This document shows, one piece after another, positions 47,590-59,020 of a stretch of 64,000 nt of DNA. Below the pieces are notes generated by a model that was given only the letters and a program-made list of their open reading frames with translations, did no database searches and was not told the DNA's origin. Numbering within the stretch: position 1 is the stretch's first letter; each line of letters starts with the position of its first letter. This DNA comes from Emydura subglobosa (Eukaryota; Chordata; Testudines; Chelidae). The DNA is taken from positions 41,496,212 to 41,560,211 of the forward strand of contig ML679970.1 in assembly GCA_007922225.1 (NCBI GenBank), read 5' to 3'. The translations under genes were made by a program, and so were the position numbers.

Positions 47590-47680
47590 GCCGCTGTGCA
47601 CACCCACGCGCCGCTGTGCACGCCCACGTGCTGCTGTGCACGCCTGCACGCCCACGTGCTGCTGTGCATGCCCGCACTCT
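47590..47680 (+). repeat. ~20-base GC-rich minisatellite
   Basis: The word GCTGTGCAC/T recurs at 47593, 47613, 47633 and 47660 with CCCACG(C/T)G between. The first three periods are 20 bases and the last is 27, with an inserted CCTGCACG. It reads as alternating purine-pyrimidine (CA/TG/CG), which favours Z-DNA. Confidence 0.8.
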
Positions 47681-48855
47681 CCCTGCTTGAGAGTTCTTCC
47701 AATTGCATGTTGCTCTTTTCTCTGTGTCTGGGCAGGTCCTGTGGTACACGCCTGGCCTCTCTAGTTCCCTGTCACCTTCCTTTCTCCCATTCCAGATGGA
47801 GGCAGGATTACTTTGTGCTGCCCGGCAGCAAGCACTGGAGGGGGTCCTCAGTGGTTCTGACTCCCAGGTCGTGGCGTCCTCAGAGCAGGGCTGGCTGTGT
47901 CCCCCTCTGCTTCCGGTCCCCTTCCCTTCCAGAGCCCAAAGTGTCCAGGCTAGGTCTGGAAGGCCCTGTAGATATGGCTGTCCCTCCTGTGCTTTCAGCC
48001 GCAGCCCTGTGCCCAGGGACAAGGGAAGCAGGATGAGAGCTCAGCCGGACAGGGGCGTGGCGCCCATCTGCAGGAATCAGCAAGGGGTACTTGGGGGAGG
48101 GATGGGCCAGGGTTATCCAGAGAGGGATCGTTCACCTTTTAGGAGGAATGGAGTGAAATCCAGAAGGGGAAAATTTGGTCTGAATCTCAGTGGAGACTTC
48201 TGGGGGCCTCTGTCCCCAGGAGAGCAATGGGAGCTCTTAGCTTGGCTCATTTCATACTAGGCTAGAGGGGGCCCTGGAGAACGGGGATCCCAACTTTGCT
48301 GGCCAAGGGGAATCAGCCAGATGGCCTCCTGGGTCCTTCCTGGCTTCAGTGAATAGGAAGGAAGTTGCAGCAGGTGCAATGGCCTGAATGAGATGATCCT
48401 GCAACGGATGTTGCTCGTCACCAGGGCTGCTTCTCGGGGGATGCTTCTAAGCTCTTCGTCCCTCATGTCCTTAAAATGGGGGCATGTTATAAGGATGTGT
48501 CGTTCCCACGCATAGACATGGACAGGCACCCACAATACAAGACAGAAACAATTCCATAGGCTCCTCGGAGGACACGGTGGTTATTATTCTGGACATGGAG
48601 ACCTCCCAGAACTTCACAGTGACAGTGGGGTTAAAACTCACACTGCCGTGCTCCAAATGCACAGGCCATCTGAGCTAAAGGAGAATCCCCCATAGGTGTC
48701 AGCAGTATAGGGCATAGGAAATATGGTGGAGTATTGCAGCAGAAAGTGGGACACAATGCTCCAGCCAGTCTGTTGCTGTATATAATAGACATGTACATAC
48801 CCTGTATATAGCCCTTCTTCGCAGAAGCTCGTGCATTGGTTTAACCCAGGGGTGA

Positions 48856-49200
<345 letters not shown>

Positions 49201-49324
49201 TAAAATGGTCCTGGCTCCAGCGCTGCTCAGAAGCACTGCCCATGGGATGCTCCAACAGGCGCTATGTGCATTCACTTCTTATCCCCAAATGACCATACTG
49301 CTGTGTGCTGTGGGTTTGTTTCTT

Positions 49325-49625
49325 GGGCTCTGCTCCTAGCCTTTCCCAGCAGGAGGCACTGCGAGGAATGGGCTAGGAGCGTTGTCTCTTGGAAGACTCC
49401 CGGCTATTTCACTTCTCAGCCTTTCCCAGCAGGAGGCACTGGAGGAATCAGTGCAGGAGCACCGACTGTGGTGGGCTCCCAATTATTCAAGTCCCAGCCT
49501 CTCCCAACAGGGGGCACTGTGAGGAGCGGGGCAGGAGCACTGGCTGTGTGTGTGGTTTGGGGGGGTGTCCTGGCTACTTCAGTCTGAGCCAATCCCAGCA
49601 GGGGGCGCTGTGGGGAAAGTGATGA
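49325..49625 (+). repeat. Four-copy ~80-base minisatellite with CTCF-like cores
   Basis: Tandem units share AGCCTTTCCCAGCAGGAGGC or close variants. The cores begin near 49347, 49427, 49505 and 49597, giving periods of 80, 78 and 92 bases. The last core reads CCCAGCAGGGGGCGCTG (49594-49610), a very good match to the known CTCF consensus; the others have AGGAGGCACTG or AGGGGGCACTG. All four cores point the same way. The array begins 160 bases after exon G. Confidence 0.8.
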
Positions 49626-50302
49626 GAATGCCCACTGTAGCGGGGCAGGGACCCGAGTCCTCGGTGGACTTGGTTTTGCCGAGGTTTACGTCGCGGGCCT
49701 TTATGGTGCTGCATTTAAAAGCAGATATTAAATATACAGTTTCATCGTAATCTGCAGTTTCCAGGCGAGAGCGAGTCATTTCCATCTCCCCCTGGGTCCC
49801 GAGAGGGTTGTTCAGAGCGGCTCGCAGCGGGCCTGTGTTCTGACCTAGTTAACATTTACATACCCACAGACTTTCACTCCCTGCAGTTCTACAGTGAAGG
49901 GTTGGGTGAGATAACAGGCAGGCTGATAAGGCAAAAGCATCCCCTTGGGTGGAGGAAAGCTTCCCGCCTGTGTATGCATTGCATTAGCAGGACTGGGGGC
50001 AGGGAAACTTCCTCATGGCTTTTAAGAGCAGATCCCGCAACTGCAAACTTACTGTGTCACAGGGTGTGCATGCATGCACCACACACTCACACACCCACCC
50101 TTTCCCACCTCCCTTCCTCACTGAGGAGCAGTGTAGCTAACAAACTTCTGTTCCACAGCCTGGAGAAAGAGGCCCATCATAGGGTACTGGACACGCATGG
50201 CCTTGGATCCATTTTTGTAAGGAAGGACATGAGGTTTGCAGCTAACGATCCACTGAACTGTAGTAATCCACTCAACTAGCGCAGGCACGCGCCGCATCCT
50301 GT

Positions 50303-50697
50303 TAAGGATTCTGGGTAATGTAGTCCAACTTCCTTGGACTAAGGAGTATTGTATTTAGACCAGGGGTCCCCGAACTTTCAGCTACCAGGGCCACATCACT
50401 CAAGTCTTGCTCTTATGGTGGGCCGGAACAGCTCCTCCTGGCCAGGGCGCTGGGCCCACATCACGTGGGAGAGGGCCCAGCCCGGGAGTGGGGAATGAAG
50501 ACGTGGCACACCACTCGTGAAAGGTTGCCCCTGCGTTATGTTATGCAGGGCCGCGCATAATTGTAATGCCACTGGACTCAGCGGGCTGGGCAAAATGTGT
50601 CGGCGGGCTGGATGCGACCCACGGGCTGTAGTTTGGGGACCCCTGATTTAGACTTAGCACTAGAGGGCACTCCAAACTGTAGAGCCCAGAATCCTAC
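50303..50697 (+). mobile_element. TIR element GGATTCTGGG, split by a hAT insertion
   Basis: The left part AGGATTCTGGGTAATGTAGT (from about 50316) and the right part CTGTAGAGCCCAGAATCCTA (ending near 50697) are inverted copies. The element is interrupted by the hAT element 50361-50645; without it the host element would be roughly 100 bases. A related single end is at 37735. Confidence 0.65.
50361..50645 (+). mobile_element. Non-autonomous hAT element with perfect 8-base TSD
   Basis: Terminal inverted repeats CAGGGGTCCCCGAACTTTC and TAGTTTGGGGACCCCTG bound 285 bases. The flanks are ATTTAGAC at 50353-50360 and ATTTAGAC at 50646-50653, a perfect 8-base target-site duplication as expected for hAT transposases. 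The interior ('gggctggatgcgacccacgg') is non-coding. The element must have used a transposase encoded elsewhere. Confidence 0.9.
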
Positions 50698-51249
50698 CCC
50701 ATGCAGCCTGACTGATTGCAGTGGGGTTGCACAAGGCAGGATTTGCTGCTATGTACATGTAACCCTTCTGCCAGACCAAGTCGGCAGCAGCAAGGGCCGG
50801 GTTCTATATCTAGGGGTCCCTGTGAATGATACAACACCAAACTGGCTCAAGCCCCCACCCAGTCACCTGGGAAATTACACACTATCCCCTGGGCGCCCTC
50901 CAAAGGGCAATACTTCCCCTCTCGCAAGCACAGAGTCTGAGTGTAGAAAGAAACCTTTTAATAGCAAAACAGAGATAACACCGCACTGGTTTGGGAAACA
51001 GTGCAACAGAGTTCATGAACTCAATGAGCCCAAACCCATCCCAGAATACAGGGCGTGTCCTTCGCCTCTCCCTTCCTTCTTGCCCCTGTACTGACCGTCA
51101 TAGTTGCAATATCCACCTCTCAGGTGTGGCTCCGCCCCGTATGCCACACCAGTCCAACACAGCCTTGTCCAGGCCGCCTCTGCTGCTGTCTCCTATCGCC
51201 TGTGGGCCTCACTGAGTCCCCCACTGCTGGCAATGACCACGCCGATCTC

Positions 51250-51480
51250 CCGCCGACCGCTGGCCCCCCTGGGCTGGCACCGACTGTGCCGGCCCCTCCG
51301 CCGACCGCTGGCCGCCCTGGGCTGGCACCGACTGTNNNNNNNNNNGCCCTGGGCTGGCACCGACTGTGCCGGCCCCTCCGCCGACCGCTGGCTGCCTTGG
51401 GCTGGCACCGACTGTGCCCGGCCCCTCCGCCGCCCGCCTTAGGCTGGCACTGACTGTGCCAGCCCCTCCGTCAACCCCTG
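51250..51480 (+). repeat. GC-rich VNTR, 48-base unit
   Basis: The word GGGCTGGCACCGACTGT recurs at 51271, 51319, 51351 and 51399, with AGGCTGGCACTGACTGT at 51441. The steps are 48, 32 (across the gap), 48 and 42 bases. Each unit also has CCCCTCCGCCGACCGCTGGC. The 32-base step shows that copies are missing or the gap is mis-sized. The apparent proline/alanine-rich frames through it are a by-product of the repeat. Confidence 0.92.
51336..51345. other. Assembly gap (10 N)
   Basis: Ten N bases inside the 48-base VNTR. The unit phase across it (32 instead of 48) means that at least 16 more bases, or any number of additional 48-base units plus 16, are missing. Confidence 1.
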
Positions 51481-54400
51481 GCCACCCTGTCAGCTCTGTT
51501 AGTGGTCAGGCAAAGTTCAGCTCTCAGTGATTTCAGCTCCTAGGTAAACCTTCTGCTGTCATACAGAGAATGTCCCTGCTTTCAAGAGACAAAAGGCTCC
51601 AAGGTGAGTCATTAAGTCTACTTTTTAACAATGGGAGGTGAGAGTCACTCCCTGCCTGGGGCAGCCCTTTCACTTGGCCCCTGCAATCCCAGTAAGAAAC
51701 TCCTCCACCTCCCCCTTTTCCAGGCTGGAACATCGGCCTGCCACCCTTGTGGAGCTCTGTCTAATTTGGGGTGAAGTGTTCTATCATAACAGACTAAGCA
51801 CAGTTTTGCTGACATCTGTTCATACAATTGAAGGACAACATTTCATTACCCCAGCAGTTAACACAAAAGTAGTTTGTAACCCAAACCCAGCCCTGCTAAC
51901 CATCTCCCATTATGCTCCACACCTAGGTAAATTATGCTAAGTACTTAATTGTACTCATGTAGATACCAAGCCCATGCAAATAATGTGCCCCCCTTTACTC
52001 AGACATACTCAGACACTCAGACCTTGCTTACATACACTTATTGCTACATTACATGTGTGGAAAGGAAGCCCAGATTAAAGGGCTCCTGGGTGCTGATCCG
52101 GGCATATGGGGACTGTCATGGTCCCATCAGGTCCCTGCTGAGCAGTGATCAGCCCTGAGATGGGAGTGGGATAGGCAGCATTTTGATTCAAGGTTGCTGG
52201 GAACCAAAAATCAGCCTTATGCCATGGAAGTCTGGTGGCCTGTGTGAAATGAGTGCTCAGTTCTCAGCCTGCCGCGAGTATCCATAGCACAAAAGCCACA
52301 GCCGCCCCTGCCGTTAGTCGGGTGACAGTGTCAGGTGAGAGGTTACGGGTCGAATGAGCCATGGCTCCGGAGGGCCTGTCTGGACTAAGAATTTGCCTGG
52401 ATTCCAGCACTGATATGCACCCCTCGTATGTGCAGAGGAAGCCGTGATTTGCACTGGGGCCTGAAAACAGGGTGTGATCCACTGATGCAAATTGCAGCGA
52501 ACCCTGTCTCACTGCAGCTGCACCGGTGACTGAGACTGGGACCGGCCTGCAGGGTAGCCAGGGCCTGAGCTCTCCTCCGAGTCCGGCCTTCCAGAGGCAC
52601 AACGGAGGGCAAGCTTGCACCACCACTTCCAGGTTGTGCTGTTCTTTGTGCATAGACACAAGGCCTGTGTCCCCAAGGGCCCTGTGCCAAACGGGGAGCT
52701 GTTGCAGCCTACCTCTGAGCTTAGGGGAGCCTGTGAGCTACAAACAGATCCAGCCTTTCCAGGCTCTTCAGAGGACAGGGGATGGATAAAAGCGTGGTTT
52801 GGGGGTATGAGCGATGGGCCCCGCAGGGATCCGGCGTGCAGAGCCCTATGCCAGGGGCAGGAGGAAGAGTTTTTCCCTGGGATCTACGCGCTGCGGATAA
52901 GCCAGCAAAGCGGGCAGAGGTGATTTCATCCACCTGGCACCCTCCATCTCTTCCTAGGTCTGCCCATCATGAGTAGGGGATTGAAAATGAGTCAGGAAAG
53001 GTGGGCGAGAAGCCCTGTGAGGTGTCTGCATGTGGGTCCCGGAGCTGCCTTGCCTGCACCGGCTCAGTTGCAAGTAAAGGGGAAACAGCCAGCGGCTTTA
53101 TTGCCAGATTCTGCCTCATTTGGTGAGAGCTATTTACACGTTTGCCCTTCCTGCCCTTCTGCTCCCACGCTGAGCTGCTGTCGCTGTCATGGGGCAGTTC
53201 ACATGCCAGAGCCATCTTATTACCTACGCCGACTTTGAAGTGCCAGGGAAGGAGATGGGCAGAACTCCCTCGCCCGGGCTGCTGGCACAGTGGGGGATGT
53301 GTCACAGGCAGCCGGGCTGGGAGGGAGGGGAATAAATCGTTGTCTTTCGGTCCCATCAGTGGGGAGCGCTCTCAAGGGACTGTGGGAACCATAGCAGAGG
53401 AGATATCAGGACCAGGATTCAGGAGGGTTGTGCTCAGATGGCCCCTTTCCCTGCAAACCCACTCTTCTCCCACATAGCTCCGTGCGCACAGACCCAGCAT
53501 GCCTGGGTCCTTCTTGATCGACTCTCTGGGGTGCTGCTCAGGTCAAGGTAGAGTGTTGCATGCTGGGAGCTGTAGTCTACAGCTGCCGCTGAGATCAAGG
53601 AGCTGCCTGGATCAGGTGGAAACCAAACATGCGTTGATTGTAAGAGCAAGAGTCGTAAGTGTCTTGGTGCTAACAATGCGAAGCCGATTCAATCGATTGG
53701 GGGGGAGTGCTTCGAGACGTTGACAGAGAATACTAAGAGGAAGGGTATATGGGGAGCGAGATTTTCTTTGCTTTAGCTTGTAATAACATTTTCAATGCCC
53801 CACAACCCCCGGATCGCATTTCAGAACCCCCACTCCCAGGGGTTGTGACCCACTGGTTGAGCGACACTGAAGCCTTGAATGCTGGGACCTATGCTAAAGA
53901 TGGGGGTGGCCATGGGCTGCATCATAGACCTTAGAGGGCTAAGTGTCACCCCCCCGGCGGGGTTGTGGGCACCCCAGCAGTATATAATAGTGAATAGGTG
54001 CAACTGCACTAAACTTGGCCTAATCCTGATTCGTCTTGTTAACCAAGGCCTTGATCTCAGACAGTGACAGGCCGCGTGATGTGCCAGTGGTAGTGAAGGG
54101 TTTTTCTAAGGCCCAGGTCCAGGTTTTTCTAAGTACAGAGATGTGGCTACACCTAACTGATTGATTGAAAATCAACGAGTCTCAGGCTCCTAAGTCAATT
54201 AGGCACAGGAACGCGGAGCAGAACAGTGTCCTAACTGCCTTTCCGGGCGGGCCCGAAGTTACCTAATGTGCGTAGAAATTGTGTTGGAAATCCAGCCAGC
54301 CGGACACGAGAGTTCAGCCTGGCAGGTGTGCCAATGGTAGGCCAGGCTCCCGTCCTATGTAATAGCACCTAGCCCTTCTACGGCTGTAACCAGCCTTCCC

Positions 54401-54504
54401 TACACTCCGCGCTAGCATCACCTTACAGTGGGAGTGAATGAGAACACAGACAGGATCCGTGGGACACCCGTCAGTGGGCGCCAAAGGCCGCATGTTCTGA
54501 TGGA

Positions 54505-54700
54505 GAGAGGCACAAGAGTGAGACTCAGGAGATCTGGGTGCTTTTCCCAGCTCCATCGCTGCCTGGCTGTATGCTACTGGGCAAGCCACTTCACCTCTCT
54601 GGTTCCTCGTCCTGGTCTCGCCTCTTTCCATTGTACTCGACTGTCTCTCGCTGTGTTTGTACAGTGAGGCCCTGATCTCAAGTGGGGTCTTTAGAGAAGA
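54505..54700 (+). mobile_element. tRNA-derived SINE
   Basis: 'gtgagactcaggagatctgg' and 'gtgcttttcccagctccatc' (B-box side), 'actgggcaagccacttcacc' and 'tctctggttcctcgtcctgg' (body), then 'gtacagtgaggccctgatct' (tail) follow the MIR-like/tortoise SINE order. Confidence 0.75.
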
Positions 54701-54744
54701 AGAAGAATTTGAGTGCTTCTGTCTCCCAGCTCCGTCTGCTACAC

Positions 54745-55155
54745 CAGTGGCTCTCAACCTGTCCAGACAACTCTCTCCCTTTCCAGAGCCTGATTTGTCT
54801 CACGTACCCCAAGTTTCACCTCAATTAAAAACTACTTGCCTGCAAAATCAGACATAAAAATACAAAAGCGGCACAGCACACGATCACTGAACAACTGCTG
54901 CCTTTCTCATTTGTCCCCTGTAATTCTGAAATACATCAACGGGAATATAAAGGTTGTACTTACATTTCAGGGTATAGTACAGAGAGCCGTATAAACAAGT
55001 CACAGTCTGTATGGAATGTTAGTTTGTACTGACTTTGCTAGTGCTGTGTATGTTGCCTGTTGTAAAACAAAGTGACTATCTGATGAGCTGATGTACCCCC
55101 TGCAAGACCTTTGTGTACCCCTAGGGGCACACTTCCCTCTGGCTGAGAACCTCTG
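54745..55155 (-). mobile_element. hAT element, same family as 60743-61154
   Basis: The ends CAGTGGCTCTCAACCTG and TGGCTGAGAACCTCTG form a ~16-base inverted repeat over 411 bases; the interior is the reverse complement of the element at 60743. The flanks TGCTACAC and TGCTAGTG share 5 of 8 bases, consistent with an old 8-base TSD. It has no transposase frame. Confidence 0.85.
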
Positions 55156-55459
55156 TGCTAGTGCACGCTGCTGTGCACATCGATTCCTAGCGGTCAAGGG
55201 CAGAAGGAGCCATCGGATCGTCTAGTCTGAGACCCTCGCCCCATTACCGGTGTGCCAGGCGCACTGAGCTGGGTTGGGCTAGGGCCGAGGCAGCCAAGCC
55301 TGGATTTGAAGCCACTCTCACAGCCCTTGACTCCAGCATTGCTGTGCCCCAAGCCCAGCCTGGCCAGTTCGCTCCATAAGGACCTTCGACCTGAGCTGCT
55401 ACAACAGCCCAGCTCTCGTGGCGTTGAGGTCTAGCGAGGAGACGTTGTGGGGCAGTTAG

Positions 55460-55696
<237 letters not shown>

Positions 55697-55804
55697 TAGG
55701 CGAGGTTGGAGCCTGGCAGGTGGATTCCTGACAGCCTGGCTAATTGGGTTTTGCTTCTCAGTTGTGTTTGTTTCAAAGAAGGGCTAAAATCCTACCTGGG
55801 AAGA

Positions 55805-55881
55805 CACTGCTCTGGGGAAGCTCACCCCGGCAGGGTTCTGAGTGGCGTGGCCAGGGCACTGCTCTGGGGAAGCTCACCCCG
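55805..55881 (+). repeat. 25-base direct repeat, 52-base period
   Basis: CACTGCTCTGGGGAAGCTCA plus CCCCG occurs at 55805 and again at 55857. This gives one and a half copies of a 52-base unit. Confidence 0.9.
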
Positions 55882-57369
55882 CTGGATAATTGCATGGCAT
55901 TGAGCCGTTGCAGATCTAACCTACGAGGAGCAGGGCTGTAGCTTTGCTGCTGCGTGGATTAACCGGGGGGTCGGCTGGCATCTGGCCTCTCATGCGCTGG
56001 GCATTTTGGGGAAAGGGGAGCAGCGAGGAGCCGGGGGTGCTGGGATCAGCGCTCTCCAAATTCATGAGATGCTCCAAATAGCTTCTGTGCTCTCCGGAGC
56101 TGCTCTGAGCCCTGGCAGCACAGCAAAACTAACCCAAGAGTGCCCTCTGCCGGCTGGACGGGAGCCTGCCGGGAAAGCACAGGTGAGTCGCCATCCGCTC
56201 GGAAGGCATCTGTGCTTTCCATCTGCCACCGGCAAAGCACATCCTCCTGGCCTGACCTTCTGCCGAGGCCGAGGTGGAGAGAGAATGCAAAGTCTCCCTG
56301 GGAGCCAGCCCTGTGCGCCACTCGCTGCCCCGGCTTTGTCACACTTCGTGGCGGAGGAGGTGCGTGGGAAGCTTGCTCTGCTTTTGCTGCCTGGAGAGGG
56401 GCTCCGGGCTCCAGGGTGGCCTGGACAGCACCTTTCGCCAGCATGTAGCTCCCTGTAAAGAGAATGTTTCACTTCCGTGCCCCTGGGGACACCCGCTGCC
56501 AGGGGAGCCGGATGGCACGTGCAGCACCCCCGCACACAGGGGAGGGGACCACACGTGGGGGCACTGCCACAAGTGCAGAGCTGGGGGCATGGAGCAGATC
56601 TGGGGAGGGGCTCGCCCTGGAGCTGAGCTGCCCGAGAGGCAGTGACCTGACTCAGGAACAAAGATCGGCTGGGGAAGCTGGTGACCCTGCACTGCTCACG
56701 CTGCCAGCTCCCCAGAGCGTGGTGCGTAGAGGGGGCACCGCGGGCCTCTCCTGCAACTCTCCAGCCATCTGATCCGTGGGTTCCGCAGCCACCGCCTTGC
56801 CCTCCTTCCAGCACGGCGTCAGGCTCCAGCCCTGCTTCATGAGGCCGACCAGGCCATGCCACCACCATCACCCCCGTCCCGACCCTCCTATTCCAGGAGC
56901 CGTGGCACTCACCCTTCTCCCAAGCGAGCGCATAGCCCCAGGCCAAGCTCACCCCTCTCTCCCTTGCCAGCTTGCCGCCTGCTCCCCCAGCTGGAAGGAC
57001 GCATTAGGGGTGAAGGCATCTGTTCCTTGCAGAGGCTTGGCCCAGCAGCACTCTCCCCTCCTGCCATCAGTCTGATGTCTCCTTCCCCGTAGCCTCCTCA
57101 TGTTCAGGCCAAGGCGAGATCCCCTCTCCCTATAGCCGTTGCTCTGCTCCCCTGCCCTGACCTCCGCTCCCTGACTCCTCCCCCCTCCCCCCACCCGCAT
57201 CTCCTTCAGCAGCCTCCTGGCACTGTCCTCCGCCGTGGACTCTCCCGCCCTCCTCCCTTCCTGCCGCCTCACATCTCTGCCTCTTCCTTAGCTGACGCTG
57301 CTTTGGCGCTCCTTTGTTCCTGGCCCGGATCTCCTCCTCATCCTGTCGCTATCAGTCGCTAGATGGCGG

Positions 57370-57550
57370 CTGCCCATTAGTCCCCAGGCTGGCGTTAATT
57401 CATCTTGCCCTCTTGGCGCCCTCTCCCCTCCCGGCATGTTCGGAAATTCGTGCACGGCAGCATCTCTTCCTCACCCCTCTTAGCCTCACTTGAGTCTTAA
57501 TTACCGAGCGGCGGGTCCCGCAGCAGGTAATCCTCGTTACGGCTTATCAG
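57370..57550. promoter_or_regulatory. Candidate conserved non-coding island
   Basis: GGCGTTAATTCATCTTGCCC, GAGTCTTAATTACCGAGCGG and CAGGTAATCCTCGTTACGGC are unusual, CpG-containing, non-repetitive words between pyrimidine-rich stretches. Possible regulatory element, inferred. Confidence 0.3.
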
Positions 57551-57577
57551 CTCCCTCCACACCTCGCTTGTGGGAGT

Positions 57578-57700
57578 GCAGGGCTGCCTAGTGGTTAGAG
57601 CGATGGGCTCTGGGGTGGGCTCCAGCTCTGCAACACACCGGCCAGGCTAGTGGCAAGGTTTTGGAAAGTGACCCGTGGTTTTGGGAGCCTGAGATCTTCT
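57578..57700 (+). mobile_element. SINE head fragment
   Basis: 'gctgcctagtggttagagcg' followed by 'atgggctctggggtgggctc' is the tRNA-like A-box head of the SINE family; the body soon becomes unrecognisable. Confidence 0.65.
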
Positions 57701-58192
57701 AATTTTCTGTGAACACAGAGCCCCTGCTGTCAGCACGTCAGCCTCTCCGGTGACTCCAGCTGGGTCCCGGCACGAGGAGTGCACTGCACAGGCTGTCTCA
57801 GCTGCAGGGGGCTGATAGGGAGACTGCCTGCTCAGCTGGCCTGATCCTTGGCCTGGCAGCTGAGCAGTGAAGATAAGAGAGCTGCAGAGTGGACGGGAGG
57901 GGGGCTGCAGGAGCCTTCAGCCTCAGACTGGTGAGAGCAGACCCCAGAGTGACTCTGCTGGCTGCAGACATGGTCTCTGGCTTCCCCTGCCCAACCGAGC
58001 AAGGGATTGTACTAAAGCTGTGAGCTAGCGAGACATCCTCGGAGAGATCAGGACTGTACTCCGCTCAACACGCTGAGGGGAAATAGGACTTCCAGTGACC
58101 TGGCGAGACGGCCGAGGTCACGGCAAAGAATCATCAAGCGGGTTAGATAGTGGAGGGGAAACTGAGGCACGATAGCTGTGTCACCTGGTTTT

Positions 58193-58207
58193 GCCACAAG
58201 GGGGCAC
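58193..58207 (+). promoter_or_regulatory. CTCF-like site
   Basis: GCCACAAGGGGGCACC resembles the CTCF core consensus. It is isolated from the minisatellite family. Binding is inferred. Confidence 0.35.
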
Positions 58208-58970
58208 CAAAGAGCAAAGGTGACCACTGAGAGGCCCCCCTCCCCCAATCACTGGTCTCCTTTTAAGCTGATTGACGCCTATTATCGTCTCCTGTGGGGG
58301 AGGGGGCATTTACAAACTGCTCCTGACTTCCCAGGGCTTTGGGTGGCAGGGGGTGGATGTTCTTTAGACCAACAGCATCAGTGCCAGCTGCAGCAGAACC
58401 TGGGAGCTCAGCATGGCTCGGATTCCTCCAGATGGGCCTGATCATACAGCTCCTTCTGGGCCTGCACCCCCCCCTGCTATTCCAGCCCTGCGCTACGGGC
58501 TCTCCCAGCTGTGCCCGTACCCCTCAATCTCAACCCACAGACCCCCCCCCACCCTGCTGCTCTGCTAGCCCTGGGCTCCACCCGCTCCCAGCTCTGTTAT
58601 GCCCTTTGCTGCTGCCCTATAGGATTCAATCCTTGTTCCAGTCCTCACCAATCCTTTGAGTCTGGTTCCTCCTCTTTCCCATCTGATTTGCTGCCAAATC
58701 CCGCCCTGGCTTCCACCCAGAGAGAGCAGCTGGGAATCCTGCTGTCCCCCTCGATTGCTGGCTCCCCTCTCCCCTGTGCTCGTTGCGCCTGGGGCTCTAG
58801 CTCAGGGATCCCTGCGGCTGGTACCAGTGGGACTTTGGGATTCCATCCCCAGTGGCTCTGAGCCTGAGGCTGTGGGGCGGGAGGGCGTTGGGGGAAGTGC
58901 GAATGGGGAGATGCCAGGCTGTAGGCAGTGGGCGTGTTTCTCTAACTCTGTGCTTTGTTTCTCTGCATAG

Positions 58971-59020
58971 GTTACTACTTTGAAATTCCCTCCATTGGGG
59001 CCATCCGAATCAACACACAG
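58971..59020 (+). CDS. CACNA2D2: CACNA2D2 exon I: last VWA-side exon in window
   Basis: A 50-base exon, phase 1 in and phase 0 out, acceptor CTCTGCATAG and donor GTAAGG. Two bases complete the glycine begun in exon H; it then encodes YYFEIPSIGAIRINTQ. GYYFEIPSIGAIRINTQ is the highly conserved end of the VWA module that leads into the Cache region. YYF, rather than the alpha-2/delta-1 YYY I recall, again fits alpha-2/delta-2. The expected next exon (starting EYLDVL in human, as I recall) is not found in the remaining 5 kb. Confidence 0.97.

Larger units (their letters stand above)
50758..52160 (-). mobile_element. Probable LTR-element fragment
   Basis: The + strand block starts TGTAACCCTTCTGCC. 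Its reverse complement reads like a retroelement LTR: an ATTAAA signal (minus strand, near 50959), then words such as 'tttctttctacactcagact', and an end in ..GGGTTACA. The composition changes at both sides. The upstream limit, around 52130-52160, is uncertain, and I found no internal coding region. The 48-base VNTR lies inside it. Confidence 0.35.

Noticed and set aside
47590..47680. A CRISPR-like array
   Set aside because: Units are about 20 bases with no distinct spacers, and the context is a vertebrate intron; it is a minisatellite.
48257..48535. Minus-strand frame with HILITCPHFKDMR wording as a LINE reverse-transcriptase end
   Set aside because: The H..CP.F...R pattern resembles LINE ORF2 tails, but nothing else around it supports a LINE, so I did not annotate it.
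51055..51453. Proline/alanine-rich repeat protein across the VNTR
   Set aside because: The 48-base unit is a multiple of three, so frames stay open automatically; the reading also crosses the N gap and ends at once outside the array.
56062..56952. A 296-codon minus-strand open frame in intron H-I
   Set aside because: The composition is typical of antisense GC-rich DNA; other frames on both strands are open over the same stretch, and no domain is recognisable.
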